From positions 62,001 to 126,000 of the forward strand of contig JAJFLC010000015.1 in assembly GCA_021772895.1 (NCBI GenBank): a DNA stretch of 64,000 nt, read 5' to 3'. Origin of the DNA: Mariprofundaceae bacterium (GTDB taxonomy: Bacteria > Pseudomonadota > Zetaproteobacteria > Mariprofundales > Mariprofundaceae). The notes under the pieces are model-generated. The model did not search any database. It saw only the letters and a list, made by a program, of their open reading frames with translations, and was not told the DNA's origin. The number at the start of each line of letters is the position of its first letter. Positions within the stretch are counted from its first letter, which is position 1. A program made the translations under genes and the position numbers. Shown here piece by piece: positions 17,943 to 30,244 of this stretch.

Positions 17943-18533
17943 CTATTTACAAGCCCGGGCTAAAAAATCTATATGATCGACACCAAAAAACATTTCCGCA
18001 CGACGCGTTTGTCCTTCGCAATCTCCCCTGTGCAAAATAAATGTAGGTACACCAAAAGCCCCTGCTTTTAATGCTTTTTCACTGTTTTCATTCAATACAT
18101 CATGACAAAGATTAATCCATGTTTTAGGAAGTTTTTTCAATGTCAAAACCTGAAGCAACCAATCTTCTTTTCGAGGATCAATGTCACCTGACCAGATGGC
18201 CTCAAACAGAGCCAGACAAAGTCGTGAACGTGTTTCACCTTCAAGTGCTGCGGCAATCCTCAGTGCAGGTCTGCTATCAAAGCTTCCCGGCCGGATCATT
18301 TTAAAAGGTAGTTCAAGATAGTCAGCCCAGCGTTTTAAATCCTTAAGTGAATAAATCGCCTTGTTTTTAATCATGGCAGGCGATGTGTTGCCTGATTGAT
18401 TGAGCAGCTTTGGAAGGTTGACCGGTATCCATTCAAAACATACTTGATGTTTTTCAGAAAATATCGGGATCTGCATCGCTGCCAAATAACTGTACGGGCT
18501 AATAAAATCGAAATAAAATTCAACCTTGTTCAC
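17943..18533 (-). CDS. DsbA-like / 2-hydroxychromene-2-carboxylate isomerase family protein
   Basis: Thioredoxin-fold protein of the HCCA-isomerase/kappa-GST type. It opens with VEFYFDFISPYSYLA, where Ser replaces the catalytic Cys of DsbA and contacts glutathione, and has the cis-Pro block GAFGVPTFILH. In naphthalene degraders this family isomerises 2-hydroxychromene-2-carboxylate; here nothing suggests aromatic degradation, so a general glutathione-linked role is more likely. It begins 4 bases after the glgB stop and is probably read from the same transcript. Confidence 0.85.
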   Translation of the reverse strand: MNKVEFYFDFISPYSYLAAMQIPIFSEKHQVCFEWIPVNLPKLLNQSGNTSPAMIKNKAIYSLKDLKRWADYLELPFKMIRPGSFDSRPALRIAAALEGETRSRLCLALFEAIWSGDIDPRKEDWLLQVLTLKKLPKTWINLCHDVLNENSEKALKAGAFGVPTFILHRGDCEGQTRRAEMFFGVDHIDFLARACK

Positions 18534-18537
18534 AGTG

Positions 18538-20712
18538 CTATTCTTTTTTCAAAATCACACATGAGAGCGGCGGCAACGTCACCAGAATCGAATGCGGCTT
18601 GTTCATACATGCAACATTTTCACTATCGACTCCTCCTACATTACCCACATTACCGCCACCATAAGCTATCGCATCCGTATTCATCAGTTCACGATAATAA
18701 CCGGCTTCAGGTACCCCCAGACGATAATGATCTCTGGGTACCGGTGTCAGGTTCAGTGCCACAACAACAAAACCGCCATGTTTATCTCGACGGATATAGC
18801 TCATGGTTGAATTTACAGCATCATTACAATCAATCCATTCAAATCCGTGTGATTCAAAATCCACTTCATACAATGCTGGCGTATCACGATAAAGGTGATT
18901 CATATCCCGCATCATCAATTGTAAACCACGATGCGGCATGAAATTCGATTGATCCCACGAAAGCGATGTATCGTGATCCCACTCCGGCCACTGACCAAAC
19001 TCAATGCCCATAAACTGAAGCTTCTTACCGGGATGGGTATACATATAAGCATACAACGCTCTTAAATTAGCAAAACGTTGCCAGTCATCTCCCGGCATCT
19101 TACCCGGCATTGAACCCTTTCCATGCACCACTTCATCATGAGAAAATGGCAGGATGAAATTTTCGGTATGGGCATACACAATCGAGAAAGTGAGCTGATC
19201 CTGATGATAGCTACGGTGGATCGGTTCATTTTCAAAATAACTCAATGTATCGTTCATCCAGCCCATGTTCCACTTCATGGTAAACCCGAGTCCACCCAGA
19301 TAGGTCGGACGGCTTACCATCGGCCATGCAGTGGATTCCTCAGCCATGGTTACGGCACCGGGATGGCGCTCATGCACCAGATGGTTGAACTGCTTCAGAA
19401 ATTCCGCCGCTTCAAGGTTTTCACGGCCACCATATTTATTGGGGCTCCATTCACCCGCTTCCCGTGAATAATCCAGATAAAGCATTGATGCCACCGCATC
19501 CACACGCAGCCCATCAATGTGATATTCATCCAGCCAAAACAGTGCGGATGCAATCAGGAAGTTCCGCACCTCATTGCGACCAAAATTGAAGATATAGGTT
19601 CCCCAGTCTTTGTGTTCACCCAAACGCGGATCTTCATGTTCATAAAGCGGTGTTCCATCAAAGCGGGCCAGCCCGTGGGCATCTTTAGGAAAATGAGCCG
19701 GAACCCAATCCAAAAACACACCGATACCATTTTGATGGCAGTGATCCATGAAATAGCGGAAATCATCCGGTGTTCCAAAGCGACTTGTCGGCGCAAAATA
19801 ACCCACAGTCTGATAACCCCAGGAACCATCAAAGGGATGTTCAGTCATCGGAAGCAGTTCGATATGTGTATAGCCCATCCACAGGCAATATTCGACCAGT
19901 TGATGCGCAAGCTCACGATAACCTAAATATTCATGAGCTTCTCTACGCCAGGAGCCCAAATGCACTTCATAGATACTCATCGGCTGGTCTAGCGATTGAC
20001 GTTCAGGCCGTTTCTTCATCCACGCTGAGTCATGCCATCGATATTGTTTTGGATTATGAACAATACAGGCTGTTTTTGGACGCACTTCCATCTGCTGCGC
20101 ATAGGGATCGACTTTTTCAAACACATCACCATTGCTGGCACGAATCTCAAATTTATAAACTTCCTCTTCACATAACGCAGGGATGAATATTTCCCAAATA
20201 CCGGATGATCCCCGTGTACGCATCTGATGTTCGCGGCCATCCCAATGGTTAAAGTTTCCGACCACACTGACGCGCTCGGCAGACGGAGCCCAAACCGCAA
20301 AACCAACACCTGATACACCATTTATTTCACGAAGATGTGCGCCCAGAATTTTGTATTTCTCAAAATGATTGCCTTCAGCAATCAGGTGCATATCCAGTTC
20401 GCCCAACATTGGCGGGAATCGATAGACATCTTCTTCTTCCCAGGCATGACCTTCGCGATTCTCAATACGGAATCTGTATGATGTATCGAATGAACCTTTG
20501 GCAAGCTTGATTTCAAAAAGCTCTGTGCCTTCAATACGCGGCATCGATCTGGCGTGCTTACCCTCTTCAAGCAGCCACATTTTTTCTGCACGGGGTTTAA
20601 GTGCTCGAATGACAACACCACTTTTGGGCAGCTCATGTCGTCCAAGATAGGCAAAAGGATCGTGCCCTTTTGCTTCAATTACTTGATAGGCATCTAATGA
20701 CAATTTTTTCAT
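18538..20712 (-). CDS. glgB: 1,4-alpha-glucan branching enzyme
   Basis: Introduces alpha-1,6 branches into glycogen. The 724 residues comprise an N-terminal beta domain (about 1-110), a CBM48 (about 120-215, [20 protein letters not shown]) and a GH13 barrel. Catalytic residues are D405 (GLRVDAVAS), E458 (AEEST) and D526 ([13 protein letters not shown]). The all-beta C-terminal domain ends near the stop. Length and order match E. coli GlgB. It is followed by the HCCA-like gene and preceded, 49 bases upstream, by pgm on the same strand. Confidence 0.96.
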   Translation of the reverse strand: MKKLSLDAYQVIEAKGHDPFAYLGRHELPKSGVVIRALKPRAEKMWLLEEGKHARSMPRIEGTELFEIKLAKGSFDTSYRFRIENREGHAWEEEDVYRFPPMLGELDMHLIAEGNHFEKYKILGAHLREINGVSGVGFAVWAPSAERVSVVGNFNHWDGREHQMRTRGSSGIWEIFIPALCEEEVYKFEIRASNGDVFEKVDPYAQQMEVRPKTACIVHNPKQYRWHDSAWMKKRPERQSLDQPMSIYEVHLGSWRREAHEYLGYRELAHQLVEYCLWMGYTHIELLPMTEHPFDGSWGYQTVGYFAPTSRFGTPDDFRYFMDHCHQNGIGVFLDWVPAHFPKDAHGLARFDGTPLYEHEDPRLGEHKDWGTYIFNFGRNEVRNFLIASALFWLDEYHIDGLRVDAVASMLYLDYSREAGEWSPNKYGGRENLEAAEFLKQFNHLVHERHPGAVTMAEESTAWPMVSRPTYLGGLGFTMKWNMGWMNDTLSYFENEPIHRSYHQDQLTFSIVYAHTENFILPFSHDEVVHGKGSMPGKMPGDDWQRFANLRALYAYMYTHPGKKLQFMGIEFGQWPEWDHDTSLSWDQSNFMPHRGLQLMMRDMNHLYRDTPALYEVDFESHGFEWIDCNDAVNSTMSYIRRDKHGGFVVVALNLTPVPRDHYRLGVPEAGYYRELMNTDAIAYGGGNVGNVGGVDSENVACMNKPHSILVTLPPLSCVILKKE

Positions 20713-20761
20713 AAAATCTCTTTTTTATTAATATTATACAAAGCTATATGAAAGTATAACA

Positions 20762-22435
<1,674 letters not shown>

Positions 22436-22591
22436 TCAATTTAAAATAGTATATAAATGCTTTGTATAATCAAAACACCGGAAAGACCATACACATCTCC
22501 CTTATCATTCCCGTTTGCCCATCGTAGCCTCTATATGATATAACTGGTAGCCTTTCTTCCATCATCCGATATGGGAAATTGGGAGGGGCTA

Positions 22592-23857
22592 ATGCCTAAA
22601 AAACACATCGAACGTAATATCAGTCAACTGACAGCCAATACTGTAGCTCTGGTTTTAGCTGGCGGTAAAGGTTCAAGACTCAAAGCGTTGACGACATGGC
22701 GTGCCAAACCTGCCGTTCCTTTCGGTGGCAAATTTCGCATCATTGACTTCCCTCTTTCCAACTGTATCAACTCCGGAATTCGCCGTATTTCAGTGGTCAC
22801 ACAATATAAATCACATTCCCTGCAACGCCATTTGCAACGTGGCTGGAGCTTCCTCTCCGGTCAGTTCGGTGAGTTTCTGGAAGTGCTGCCTGCTCAACAG
22901 CGCCGCGGTGAAGGCTGGTATGAAGGCACCGCTGATGCCATATATCAGAATCTCGATATTATCCGGCATTACGATCCTGAATATATTGTTGTTCTTGCCG
23001 GTGATCATATTTACAAAATGGATTACGGTAAAATGATTGCTGCACACGCAAACAAGGGTGCAGATATCACCGTTGGTTGTATTCCCGTTTCATTAAAAGA
23101 GGCCAGTGACTTTGGCGTCATGGCGGTCAATCAGGAAGATCGTATCGTAGAGTTTGCAGAAAAACCTGAAAAACCCAAACCTATGCAGGATGATCCTTCC
23201 AAAGCACTTGCCTCGATGGGTATCTACGTCTTTACAGCCGAATACCTGCGCAACCGCCTGCTTGAGGATGCAAGCAATAAAAACTCCACCCACGATTTTG
23301 GTCATGACCTGATTCCAGCCGCTATTCTACATGACAATGCTTTTGCCTTTTCATTTGTAAATGCAAATACCGGCGCTCCGGGTTACTGGCGTGACGTTGG
23401 TACCGTCGATGCCTACTGGGAAGCCAATATTAATCTGGCGACTCTGGATCCCGAATTAAACATGTACGATGCAGATTGGCCTATCTGGACACAGCAGGAA
23501 CAACTGGCACCTGCCAAATTTGCCTTTGATGATGATGAACGCCGTGGCATGGCTGTGGATTCACTTGTCTCGGGAGGGTGCCTGATTACCGGTGCAACCA
23601 TTCGCAACTCTGTGCTTTTTTCCAATGTACGTGCACATTCCTATTCGAAAATCGAAGACAGTGTTATATTGCCCGATGTCACCATCGGACGTAGCTGTCG
23701 TTTGAAAAAGTGTGTGGTTGATAAAGGCAGCATCATTCCAGAAGGAACCGTGATTGGTGAAAACCTCGAAGAAGACGCCAGGCGTTTTTATGTTAGCGAA
23801 ACTGGCATTGTACTTGTAACACCTGATATGCTTGGGCAGGCACTTCACACTGTTTGA
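22592..23857 (+). CDS. glgC: Glucose-1-phosphate adenylyltransferase
   Basis: Makes ADP-glucose for glycogen, the committed and usually allosteric step. The N-terminal nucleotide-binding block [15 protein letters not shown], the [19 protein letters not shown] block, and FAEKPEKPK for glucose-1-phosphate are intact; the C-terminal part is a left-handed beta-helix. Start 22592 has GGAGG 5 bases upstream; ATG 22571 would place that ribosome site inside the gene. Divergent from pgm across about 180 bp, which must hold both promoters. Confidence 0.96.
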   Translation: MPKKHIERNISQLTANTVALVLAGGKGSRLKALTTWRAKPAVPFGGKFRIIDFPLSNCINSGIRRISVVTQYKSHSLQRHLQRGWSFLSGQFGEFLEVLPAQQRRGEGWYEGTADAIYQNLDIIRHYDPEYIVVLAGDHIYKMDYGKMIAAHANKGADITVGCIPVSLKEASDFGVMAVNQEDRIVEFAEKPEKPKPMQDDPSKALASMGIYVFTAEYLRNRLLEDASNKNSTHDFGHDLIPAAILHDNAFAFSFVNANTGAPGYWRDVGTVDAYWEANINLATLDPELNMYDADWPIWTQQEQLAPAKFAFDDDERRGMAVDSLVSGGCLITGATIRNSVLFSNVRAHSYSKIEDSVILPDVTIGRSCRLKKCVVDKGSIIPEGTVIGENLEEDARRFYVSETGIVLVTPDMLGQALHTV

Positions 23858-23938
23858 TTGCTGCATGTAATCATTTCATTGCGTCATCGTGTTTAACGAT
23901 ACCATTTTCATTTTATAAAAGAGAAATAAAGGAAGAAC

Positions 23939-25633
23939 ATGAGTAAACCGTTATCCGTCATTTTTTACTGGCATATGCATCAGCCATTCTACCGCGAAGC
24001 AGAGAGTGGACGTTATCATCTGCCTTGGGTCTATTTGCATGCCATTAAAGATTATACCGATATGGCGGTTATTCTTGAGCAGGTTCCCGGTGCGCGCGCT
24101 GTGGTCAATTATGTGCCATCCCTGACGGCACAGATTGAAGATTATTCCGTCCAACTGCGCGACTGGCTGAATCATGATCAGGATCTGCTTCCCGACCCAT
24201 TACTTACAGCACTTGCGCATGAAACCGGCAACTATTCAGATGCAGAGTGTGAATACCTTCTTGCAACCTGTTTCCGCCTGAATCATGAAAGAAACCTGCA
24301 TCGTTACCCGGCCTTCAGCCGACTTTGGAACCTTGCCGAGCACGCAAAAAATCATGATGCCACCCAGTACCTTGGCAGACATTTCTATACCGATCTTGTT
24401 ACCTGGTACCACCTTGCATGGCTCGGAGAAACAGTTCGAAAAACAAGTTTTGTTGCCCGAAGATTGATCGAAAAAGAACGAAATTTTAAATATCAGGATC
24501 GCCGCGACCTACTGACACTGATCGCCTCTTTATTGAGCGAAATTCCTGAAAAACATCGCAAACTTCAAGCCGAAGGGAAGATAGAAATTTCCACAACGCC
24601 TTATGCACATCCGATTATTCCTCTCATGCTTGATTTCAACACTGCACATGAAACGGTGCCTGATGCACTGCTCCCGAAAACGCCCTATCCTGATGGCAAG
24701 GCACGTGCTATCGAACATATTGAACTGGCTAAAAAATCACATGAAAATTTGTTTGGTCAACCTGCCACAGGGTGCTGGCCGGCCGAAGGTGCTGTATCAG
24801 AAGATACCCTTGCCCTGCTCGGCGAAGCCGGCTTTCAATGGTGCGCAACCGGTGAAGGCGTGCTTCACCATTCGCTCGGTTATAATGTACGGGAAGGTAA
24901 ACCTGAAGAAGTTTATCATCCATGGCTTGTCGGTGAAGGAGAGCAACAAATTTCCTGTTTTTTTCGTGATGATCACCTCTCTGATCTGCTCGGTTTTGAA
25001 TATGCGCGCTGGGATACTCTGGATGCAGGCAATAATTTCATGCAGGAACTGGCAGGCATTCGTCACCGTACTCAGGGCATGGATAACCCGGTTGTATCCA
25101 TTATCATGGATGGTGAAAATGCATGGGAACATTATCATGAAAATGCCATGCCATTCCTGATCAATCTTTACCAATCCATCGCAGATCATGAAGATTATGA
25201 ACTCACAACCTTTAGTGATTATTTAAGCACATCACCCGCAACAGAAAAACTGAGCAAACTTACCGCAGGCTCCTGGGTGTACGGTAATTTATCAACATGG
25301 ATTGGTGACAAAGCCAAAACCCGCGGCTGGGAACTACTGATTGAAGCCAAACTTGCCTATGATAAAACATTCTCTCAGCTCACTGCTCCGCAGCAGGAAG
25401 CTGCCAGCGAACAACTTCGTATCTGCGAAGGTTCTGATTGGTGCTGGTGGTTTGGTGATTACAACCCCGGATCAGCCGTCAGAGACTTTGATAAGCTATA
25501 TCGTCAACATCTAAAGAAACTCTATTTACTACTCGGATTATCCACACCACTGTCTCTGGATGAAGATATCTCCACAGGGGGTGGAGAAGCTGAAGGTGGC
25601 GGCACCATGCGCCGAGGACACGATATTGATTGA
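23939..25633 (+). CDS. Glycoside hydrolase family 57 alpha-glucan enzyme
   Basis: Cytoplasmic alpha-amylase or 4-alpha-glucanotransferase of GH57 (564 residues, no signal peptide). Family motifs: FYWHMHQPFYR at the N-terminus, GCWPAEGAVS with the nucleophile E283, and IIMDGENAWEHYHENA with the acid/base D391. WWFGDYNPGSAVRDFDKLYRQHL near the C-terminus is the usual helical tail. It sits between glgC and malQ, so it most likely debranches or trims glycogen or maltodextrins. The acidic, glycine-rich C-terminal tail ends before malQ 21 bases later. The exact reaction cannot be read from motifs. Confidence 0.9.
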   Translation: MSKPLSVIFYWHMHQPFYREAESGRYHLPWVYLHAIKDYTDMAVILEQVPGARAVVNYVPSLTAQIEDYSVQLRDWLNHDQDLLPDPLLTALAHETGNYSDAECEYLLATCFRLNHERNLHRYPAFSRLWNLAEHAKNHDATQYLGRHFYTDLVTWYHLAWLGETVRKTSFVARRLIEKERNFKYQDRRDLLTLIASLLSEIPEKHRKLQAEGKIEISTTPYAHPIIPLMLDFNTAHETVPDALLPKTPYPDGKARAIEHIELAKKSHENLFGQPATGCWPAEGAVSEDTLALLGEAGFQWCATGEGVLHHSLGYNVREGKPEEVYHPWLVGEGEQQISCFFRDDHLSDLLGFEYARWDTLDAGNNFMQELAGIRHRTQGMDNPVVSIIMDGENAWEHYHENAMPFLINLYQSIADHEDYELTTFSDYLSTSPATEKLSKLTAGSWVYGNLSTWIGDKAKTRGWELLIEAKLAYDKTFSQLTAPQQEAASEQLRICEGSDWCWWFGDYNPGSAVRDFDKLYRQHLKKLYLLLGLSTPLSLDEDISTGGGEAEGGGTMRRGHDID

Positions 25634-25654
25634 GTCGGCCTTCGTCTCCTGCGG

Positions 25655-27148
25655 ATGCCTCCATTGAATCATTGGATAGACCGACGGCGTTCCGGTGTTT
25701 TGCTACATATCAGTTCTCTACCTGGCCCGTTTCCGCGTGGTGTTCTCGGGCAAGAGGCGCGCGACTTTATTGATACCATTGCAGATGCAGGCTTTTCAGT
25801 CTGGCAGTTTTTACCGTTAGGCCCTACCCATGCCCATGGCTCGCCTTATGAATCACTCTCTTCTTCTGCGGGTAATCCCGAGTTTCTTGATCTGCGCGAC
25901 TGTGTCAGTCGCGGTTGGCTCAGTGAAACATCGTGTCAAAATGTAATACAAGGAGAGCTTTCAATTGAAGCAGCACGATCTGAGGCTGCCAATGGATTTT
26001 GGGCACATGTTGCAGAAGATACTGCGTTGGCCAAAGTCGTTGATGCTTTTCTGATACAAAATGCCGACTGGCTGGATGATTATTCCCTCTTTGCAGCGCT
26101 GAAAAATGAATATCTGGATCGTCCATGGTGGCAATGGACGGAACCGCTGCGCAATCGCTCTGCCAACACCCTTGATACAGCCAAAACAGATCATTCAGCG
26201 TACATACGTCAGGTTCAATTTGAACAATTTCTATTTGCCTATCAATGGCAACAACTTAAACAACATGCCGAAGAGCGTGGCGTTCTGCTGTTTGGTGATA
26301 TTCCGATTTATGTTGCCCATGATTCAGTGGACGTATGGGCAGAGCGATCTTATTTCACTGTCAATCATGATGGCCTTTGTGATCAGGTGGCAGGTGTTCC
26401 CCCCGATTATTTTTCAGACAGTGGCCAGCGCTGGGGTAACCCGCTCTATCGATGGGACATACTTAAAGCGGATGATTTTAGCTGGTGGGTCAAACGCATA
26501 CGCAAACAGCTTATTCGCATGCATCTGATCCGCATTGATCATTTTCGTGGTTTAGAATCTTACTGGGCCATACCGGGAGACAGGCACGATGGACGTATCG
26601 GTGAATGGCGCCCTGCACCCGGAACGGAACTTCTGGAAACCTTGCAGGAAGCGTTTGGGCAGCTTCCATTGATCGCTGAAGATCTGGGCATGATTACGCC
26701 TGAAGTCATTGCCTTGCGAAAAGCCTTTTCTCTGCCCGGTATGAAAGTGCTCCAATTTGCGTTTGGTGATGATGCATCCAACCCCTACCTGCCACATCAT
26801 CATGAGCTCGAGAGTGTTGCCTATACAGGCACACATGATAACAACACATCTCTGGGCTGGTTCAATGCCGCCTCCGAACATGAAGCAACCCATCTGTCTC
26901 GTTATTTTGGTCTGGAAAACGGTGATAATGGTCATGACATTGTGCTCACCATGGTACGTTCCGCACTGGCCTCAGTGGCGCGATTGGCCATCATTCCTGC
27001 TCAGGATTTATTGGCCCTACCCACCGAAGCACGTTTTAATACCCCGGGTACTCTCGATGGCAACTGGTGCTGGCGACTTGATAGTCTTGAGACACTTCAA
27101 TCAACGAAAGAAAAGTTCCAACAGCTTAATCACCTCTACGGACGTTGA
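25655..27148 (+). CDS. malQ: 4-alpha-glucanotransferase (amylomaltase)
   Basis: Transfers alpha-1,4-glucan segments, recycling maltodextrins from glycogen turnover. GH77 residues: nucleophile Asp in IRIDHFRGLESYW, acid/base Glu in LIAEDLGMITPEV, and Asp in YTGTHDNNTSLGW. GVLLHISSLPGPF near the N-terminus and RFNTPGT near the C-terminus are standard. Its 497 residues match bacterial plant-type MalQ. Last gene of the forward glycogen run. Confidence 0.95.
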   Translation: MPPLNHWIDRRRSGVLLHISSLPGPFPRGVLGQEARDFIDTIADAGFSVWQFLPLGPTHAHGSPYESLSSSAGNPEFLDLRDCVSRGWLSETSCQNVIQGELSIEAARSEAANGFWAHVAEDTALAKVVDAFLIQNADWLDDYSLFAALKNEYLDRPWWQWTEPLRNRSANTLDTAKTDHSAYIRQVQFEQFLFAYQWQQLKQHAEERGVLLFGDIPIYVAHDSVDVWAERSYFTVNHDGLCDQVAGVPPDYFSDSGQRWGNPLYRWDILKADDFSWWVKRIRKQLIRMHLIRIDHFRGLESYWAIPGDRHDGRIGEWRPAPGTELLETLQEAFGQLPLIAEDLGMITPEVIALRKAFSLPGMKVLQFAFGDDASNPYLPHHHELESVAYTGTHDNNTSLGWFNAASEHEATHLSRYFGLENGDNGHDIVLTMVRSALASVARLAIIPAQDLLALPTEARFNTPGTLDGNWCWRLDSLETLQSTKEKFQQLNHLYGR

Positions 27149-27395
27149 TTTACGTTCAGACCTGTCAAGCAAACCTCCCAATCAAATCACTTCATCAAAC
27201 CATTTCATCAAAGCACCGTCATTCAACATTTACATTCATGATGAGCACACTCTCGCCGATAAATTTATAGATCATCAGGTGTATCTCGATGGCTCAAAGA
27301 CGAGTTATCAAAATCAGGCAGGTGACAGCATGATTTTGTATATGTAAATCAGTGCAAAGCAGACTGGCTTAGAGGCCTCCTAAATCGGCGGATAT

Positions 27396-28283
27396 ATGAA
27401 AAAAGAGCAGTTAACATGGCCGGACGGATTAAATGAGCTTTTTGAACATGTGAGTTCAATCCCAGCCAATGATGAATTTGAACTTCGTGTTGCCGTGCAT
27501 GATCTTCAATCTTTTGTCACACAAAAAACCGGTGAATATCAACACATTGATTCAGCGATTCTGGCCGCCTGTTGCGATATCGTTCAACAAGCCTCACAAA
27601 ACCTTGCACTCACCACATCCGAAAAAAATATAGATCGCTATCATAGCAAACCGTATATCCGAAGTATCAATGCGCTTATTTGCACCCTGCTATCAAAAAT
27701 GGAAGCACCACAATCAAAACTCTGTCTGGACGGTCTGCGCCTGCAAAAGTCCAGCCTCGATCATATTGACCTGAACCATTCCAGTTTACGCATGACCAAC
27801 CTAAGCCATTGCAGACTCTCCCGGGCGAACTTACATCATGTGGATTTTCGCTTTTCAAATATGATGAGTGCGATTTTAACCCATGCAAACCTCTCTGAAT
27901 CGATGATGGAGTTTTGTGAGATGGACTGGTGCGATCTCTCGCATGCTGATCTCCACCATTGCCAGTTAATGAAAGCTGATCTTGGCGGCTCGATTCTTGA
28001 TCATACAGACCTCTCTCATGCCATTTTATCCGGTTCAAATCTGGCAAACACAACACTCAGCCATGCCAACTTAAGCCATGCCAATTTGTTTGCAGCAAGA
28101 TTTCATTCAGCAAAACTACATGGTTGTGATTTAACAGGCACAGGTATCACGCCCGAACGCCTTGAGAATGCACACATGGATTTTCATGCAGACCCGTCAA
28201 CCATCTGGGGTACAGAAAACGATTGTTATGGGCGTAACCCTCTTGACCCAGCCTACTACGCTGAACAACAAAATCTTATATAG
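27396..28283 (+). CDS. Pentapeptide-repeat protein
   Basis: Residues about 110-255 form tandem A(D/N)LxX pentapeptides (LRMTNLSHCRLSRANLHHVDF, then ANLSHANLFAARF at the end), giving a quadrilateral right-handed beta-helix of roughly 30 repeats. A helical N-terminal domain of about 100 residues is of no family I recognise. A short acidic tail follows. Pentapeptide proteins range from DNA-gyrase mimics to scaffolds; nothing here selects one. His and Ser are unusually common at repeat positions. Confidence 0.88.
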   Translation: MKKEQLTWPDGLNELFEHVSSIPANDEFELRVAVHDLQSFVTQKTGEYQHIDSAILAACCDIVQQASQNLALTTSEKNIDRYHSKPYIRSINALICTLLSKMEAPQSKLCLDGLRLQKSSLDHIDLNHSSLRMTNLSHCRLSRANLHHVDFRFSNMMSAILTHANLSESMMEFCEMDWCDLSHADLHHCQLMKADLGGSILDHTDLSHAILSGSNLANTTLSHANLSHANLFAARFHSAKLHGCDLTGTGITPERLENAHMDFHADPSTIWGTENDCYGRNPLDPAYYAEQQNLI

Positions 28284-28342
28284 ATTTTTGTATAATTCTT
28301 TAAATAAACATATAAAAATACAAAAATGACAGAAAAAATCAA

Positions 28343-28393
28343 AAATAAACCATAGAAATAGCCATTTTATGTGTGTTTATACATGGTTTATTT
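28343..28393. repeat. 11-bp inverted repeat in the 438-bp gap after the pentapeptide gene
   Basis: AAATAAACCAT (28343-28353) is matched exactly by ATGGTTTATTT (28383-28393), with a 29-base spacer. The surrounding gap 28284-28721 is AT-rich and has no plausible gene. The palindrome could act as a terminator for the pentapeptide gene, though the T-run is short, or be the remains of an inserted element. The rest of the gap shows nothing I can assign. Confidence 0.4.
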
Positions 28394-28721
28394 CAAAATA
28401 CATTCACCAAAATAGCAACAAATCATATCCTCCTTCACCGAACCAAAACCTTTAATGATTTTTGGGTACTCCAGTTAGATACAATCTCTTGGATAGCTTG
28501 TGCCAGTGTTGTGACTTAAAAAGGGTAGCGCCCCCCAAAGATCGTTACTCACTGCGTGAATTCAGTTCTGATTGACCTTATTCTGATATGAAGCCAAAAT
28601 ACCTCCAAAGTCCTTGTTTGAAGGTTAATATCCAATAATAAGGAAATCAAGGGCGTATACAGGAGCGTAATAGATGGAAAACCAAGTCCTCTTATTACCA
28701 AGTTAGAGCCAAGGAGTTAGA

Positions 28722-29312
28722 TTGAATTTCTTTCCAAAACCACCAACAGATAATTTATACAAATTCATGGCCATTACGGGCACATGGCTAATGGCCTTTG
28801 TTACAGTTTTTATCATGTATCTTGGCTATTTAAACTACGAAATAAAAAAGATATCTGCTGAGCAAAGCAACTATTTCTTTCACAAAAACACCGTGGGAGA
28901 CATTGACATGAGACTTGGTTCTATTAATGAAGGAAAAATAAAAGAAAACATGTTGGATTGGAGTGTCATTTCTGATGGTTCTGAAAGAGAAATATCTTTT
29001 CTTAATGCTGCCAAGAAACGCCACCTAGAAATGATTCATGAGTATGAATTAAAGCCAAATAGAGATTATAGTAAGCTATTTAAATTAGCAGAAGCAACTG
29101 GGTTTATGTGGGTTGCATACCTTTTAGTATCCATTTCTGTTTTCTGTTTCTATTTTGGATTTAAGCATTGGTATAACAAAGTTCAAAAGCTCAACGATTT
29201 ATCAATAGAAAATAATATTAAAATACAAAAGCTTACGATTGAAAAAATGAACAAGGAAATTGCTCTAACAAAAAAATCGAGAGGGACGCGCTACCGCGTG
29301 CCTCTCATTTAA
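28722..29312 (+). CDS. Unknown two-helix membrane protein, possible integron cassette gene
   Basis: I do not recognise the family. The 196 residues contain a membrane helix at about 14-36 (ITGTWLMAFVTVFIMYLGY), a soluble loop of about 90 residues, a second helix at about 127-147 (WVAYLLVSISVFCFYFGF), and a Lys/Glu-rich coiled-coil tail. Start is TTG with AAGGAG 5 bases upstream. The gene is more AT-rich than the glycogen genes beside it, and its stop codon lies inside a hairpin with attC-like features, so arrival as a mobile cassette is a reasonable inference. Confidence 0.65.
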   Translation: MNFFPKPPTDNLYKFMAITGTWLMAFVTVFIMYLGYLNYEIKKISAEQSNYFFHKNTVGDIDMRLGSINEGKIKENMLDWSVISDGSEREISFLNAAKKRHLEMIHEYELKPNRDYSKLFKLAEATGFMWVAYLLVSISVFCFYFGFKHWYNKVQKLNDLSIENNIKIQKLTIEKMNKEIALTKKSRGTRYRVPLI

Positions 29313-29322
29313 ATCGTTATGT
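29263..29322 (+). repeat. attC-like hairpin site
   Basis: About 60 bases running from CTCTAAC (29263-29269) to GTTATGT (29316-29322), the AAC/GTT trinucleotides being the conserved ends of attC recombination sites. The interior folds: GAGAGGGACGCG (29279-29290) against CGCGTGCCTCTC (29295-29306) with one mismatch and a CTAC loop, extended by AAAT/ATTT. Its place across the stop of one short unknown gene and just before another is as in integron cassettes. The imperfect GTTRRRY match keeps the call tentative. Confidence 0.5.
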
Positions 29323-29953
29323 GGAGGATGAAATTAATTTACCAATTGTAGGGCTTGTAATTACCTCGTTTATTGGATCTCCGATTATGGGTATCTCCGA
29401 TGATAATATTCCGCTCACCTTTCATCATGATTCTATCGCCTTGCAGATAGAACATGATATTACCCAATATCACATCTTTTGGATTGAGATAAAGAATAGG
29501 AGCTCCAAAGCTATATCTGTCTCAAACCAGATATGCCAGAATAGAATTTTCGCCAAAAGTGTCAATCACCGTTGGCCGCTTCATGTGGTGGGGGGGACTC
29601 CCTGCTCTATTGAGATTGGCAGTCCGATTGATGGTGAATCAGGTCGTTTCACCTTAAACACTGTTGATGTTAACCCTTCCAAAACTATCATGATAAAGCC
29701 CGGTGGAGTATTGATTTGCAAATTTGACTTACGCAAAATGTTGAAAAACGATAACTGGTCATGGATGGCGCATCCCACACCTCCCAAGTCGCCGATTATG
29801 GACATGGATGGGAAAAGAAGCCAGGAACCAATTGCATTATGGGCTGAATTTCCCCAGGGGACTGACAAGACTCCGCTTCGCACCCGCCCACTTATGGTCT
29901 CAATAAAGAGGCTTTTTGATCCTACAGATAAGAAGATAGGAACGGGCCAATAA
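29321..29953 (+). CDS. Unknown soluble protein after attC-like site
   Basis: Open frame of 210 residues with no signal peptide or membrane helix and no family I recognise. The middle shows alternating beta-type sequence (IALQIEHDITQYHIFWIEIKNRS, then GGVLICKFDLRKML). The start is uncertain: GTG 29321 overlaps the GTT core of the attC-like site and has no ribosome site, whereas GGAGG at 29322-29326 points to an ATT at 29333; the ATG at 29328 is out of frame. It may be a cassette gene or one whose 5' end was altered by recombination. Confidence 0.5.
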   Translation: MEDEINLPIVGLVITSFIGSPIMGISDDNIPLTFHHDSIALQIEHDITQYHIFWIEIKNRSSKAISVSNQICQNRIFAKSVNHRWPLHVVGGTPCSIEIGSPIDGESGRFTLNTVDVNPSKTIMIKPGGVLICKFDLRKMLKNDNWSWMAHPTPPKSPIMDMDGKRSQEPIALWAEFPQGTDKTPLRTRPLMVSIKRLFDPTDKKIGTGQ

Positions 29954-29955
29954 CA

Positions 29956-30003
29956 GTTACGGTGACAGTTTACTAAATACAAGTTTTGAGGACACAATAC
30001 TTG
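29956..30003. repeat. Degenerate ends of a RAYT/MITE-type palindromic element
   Basis: GTTACGGTGACAGTTTACTA (from 29956) and GAGGACACAATACTTG (29988-30003) resemble the ends of the 98-bp elements at 50455 and 51236 (GTTCCGGGGACATAATA and GGGGACATAATACTTA on the other strand). They lie just after the unknown gene. The rest of 29954-30244 is AT-rich, with near-palindromic A/T runs around 30050-30120, and has no gene. Confidence 0.35.
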
Positions 30004-30244
30004 TCTGCGGCAGCTTTAATCACAACACTCACTCTTCTCCCAGGAAAATAACATAAAATTTAAAAATTAATTTTAAAAATAGAGTGGGAATTTATGAATA
30101 GTTTAAATTTTATATAAATTCATCAATTGTATTTACCGTAACAAGCTAAAACTGGCTCTTTTGGAAATGATAAATAAGTTAAAGATGATCAAGATTGATT
30201 GATTTTACGACATTCCTTTAAAGCGATCTCAACGTATCTATCGA

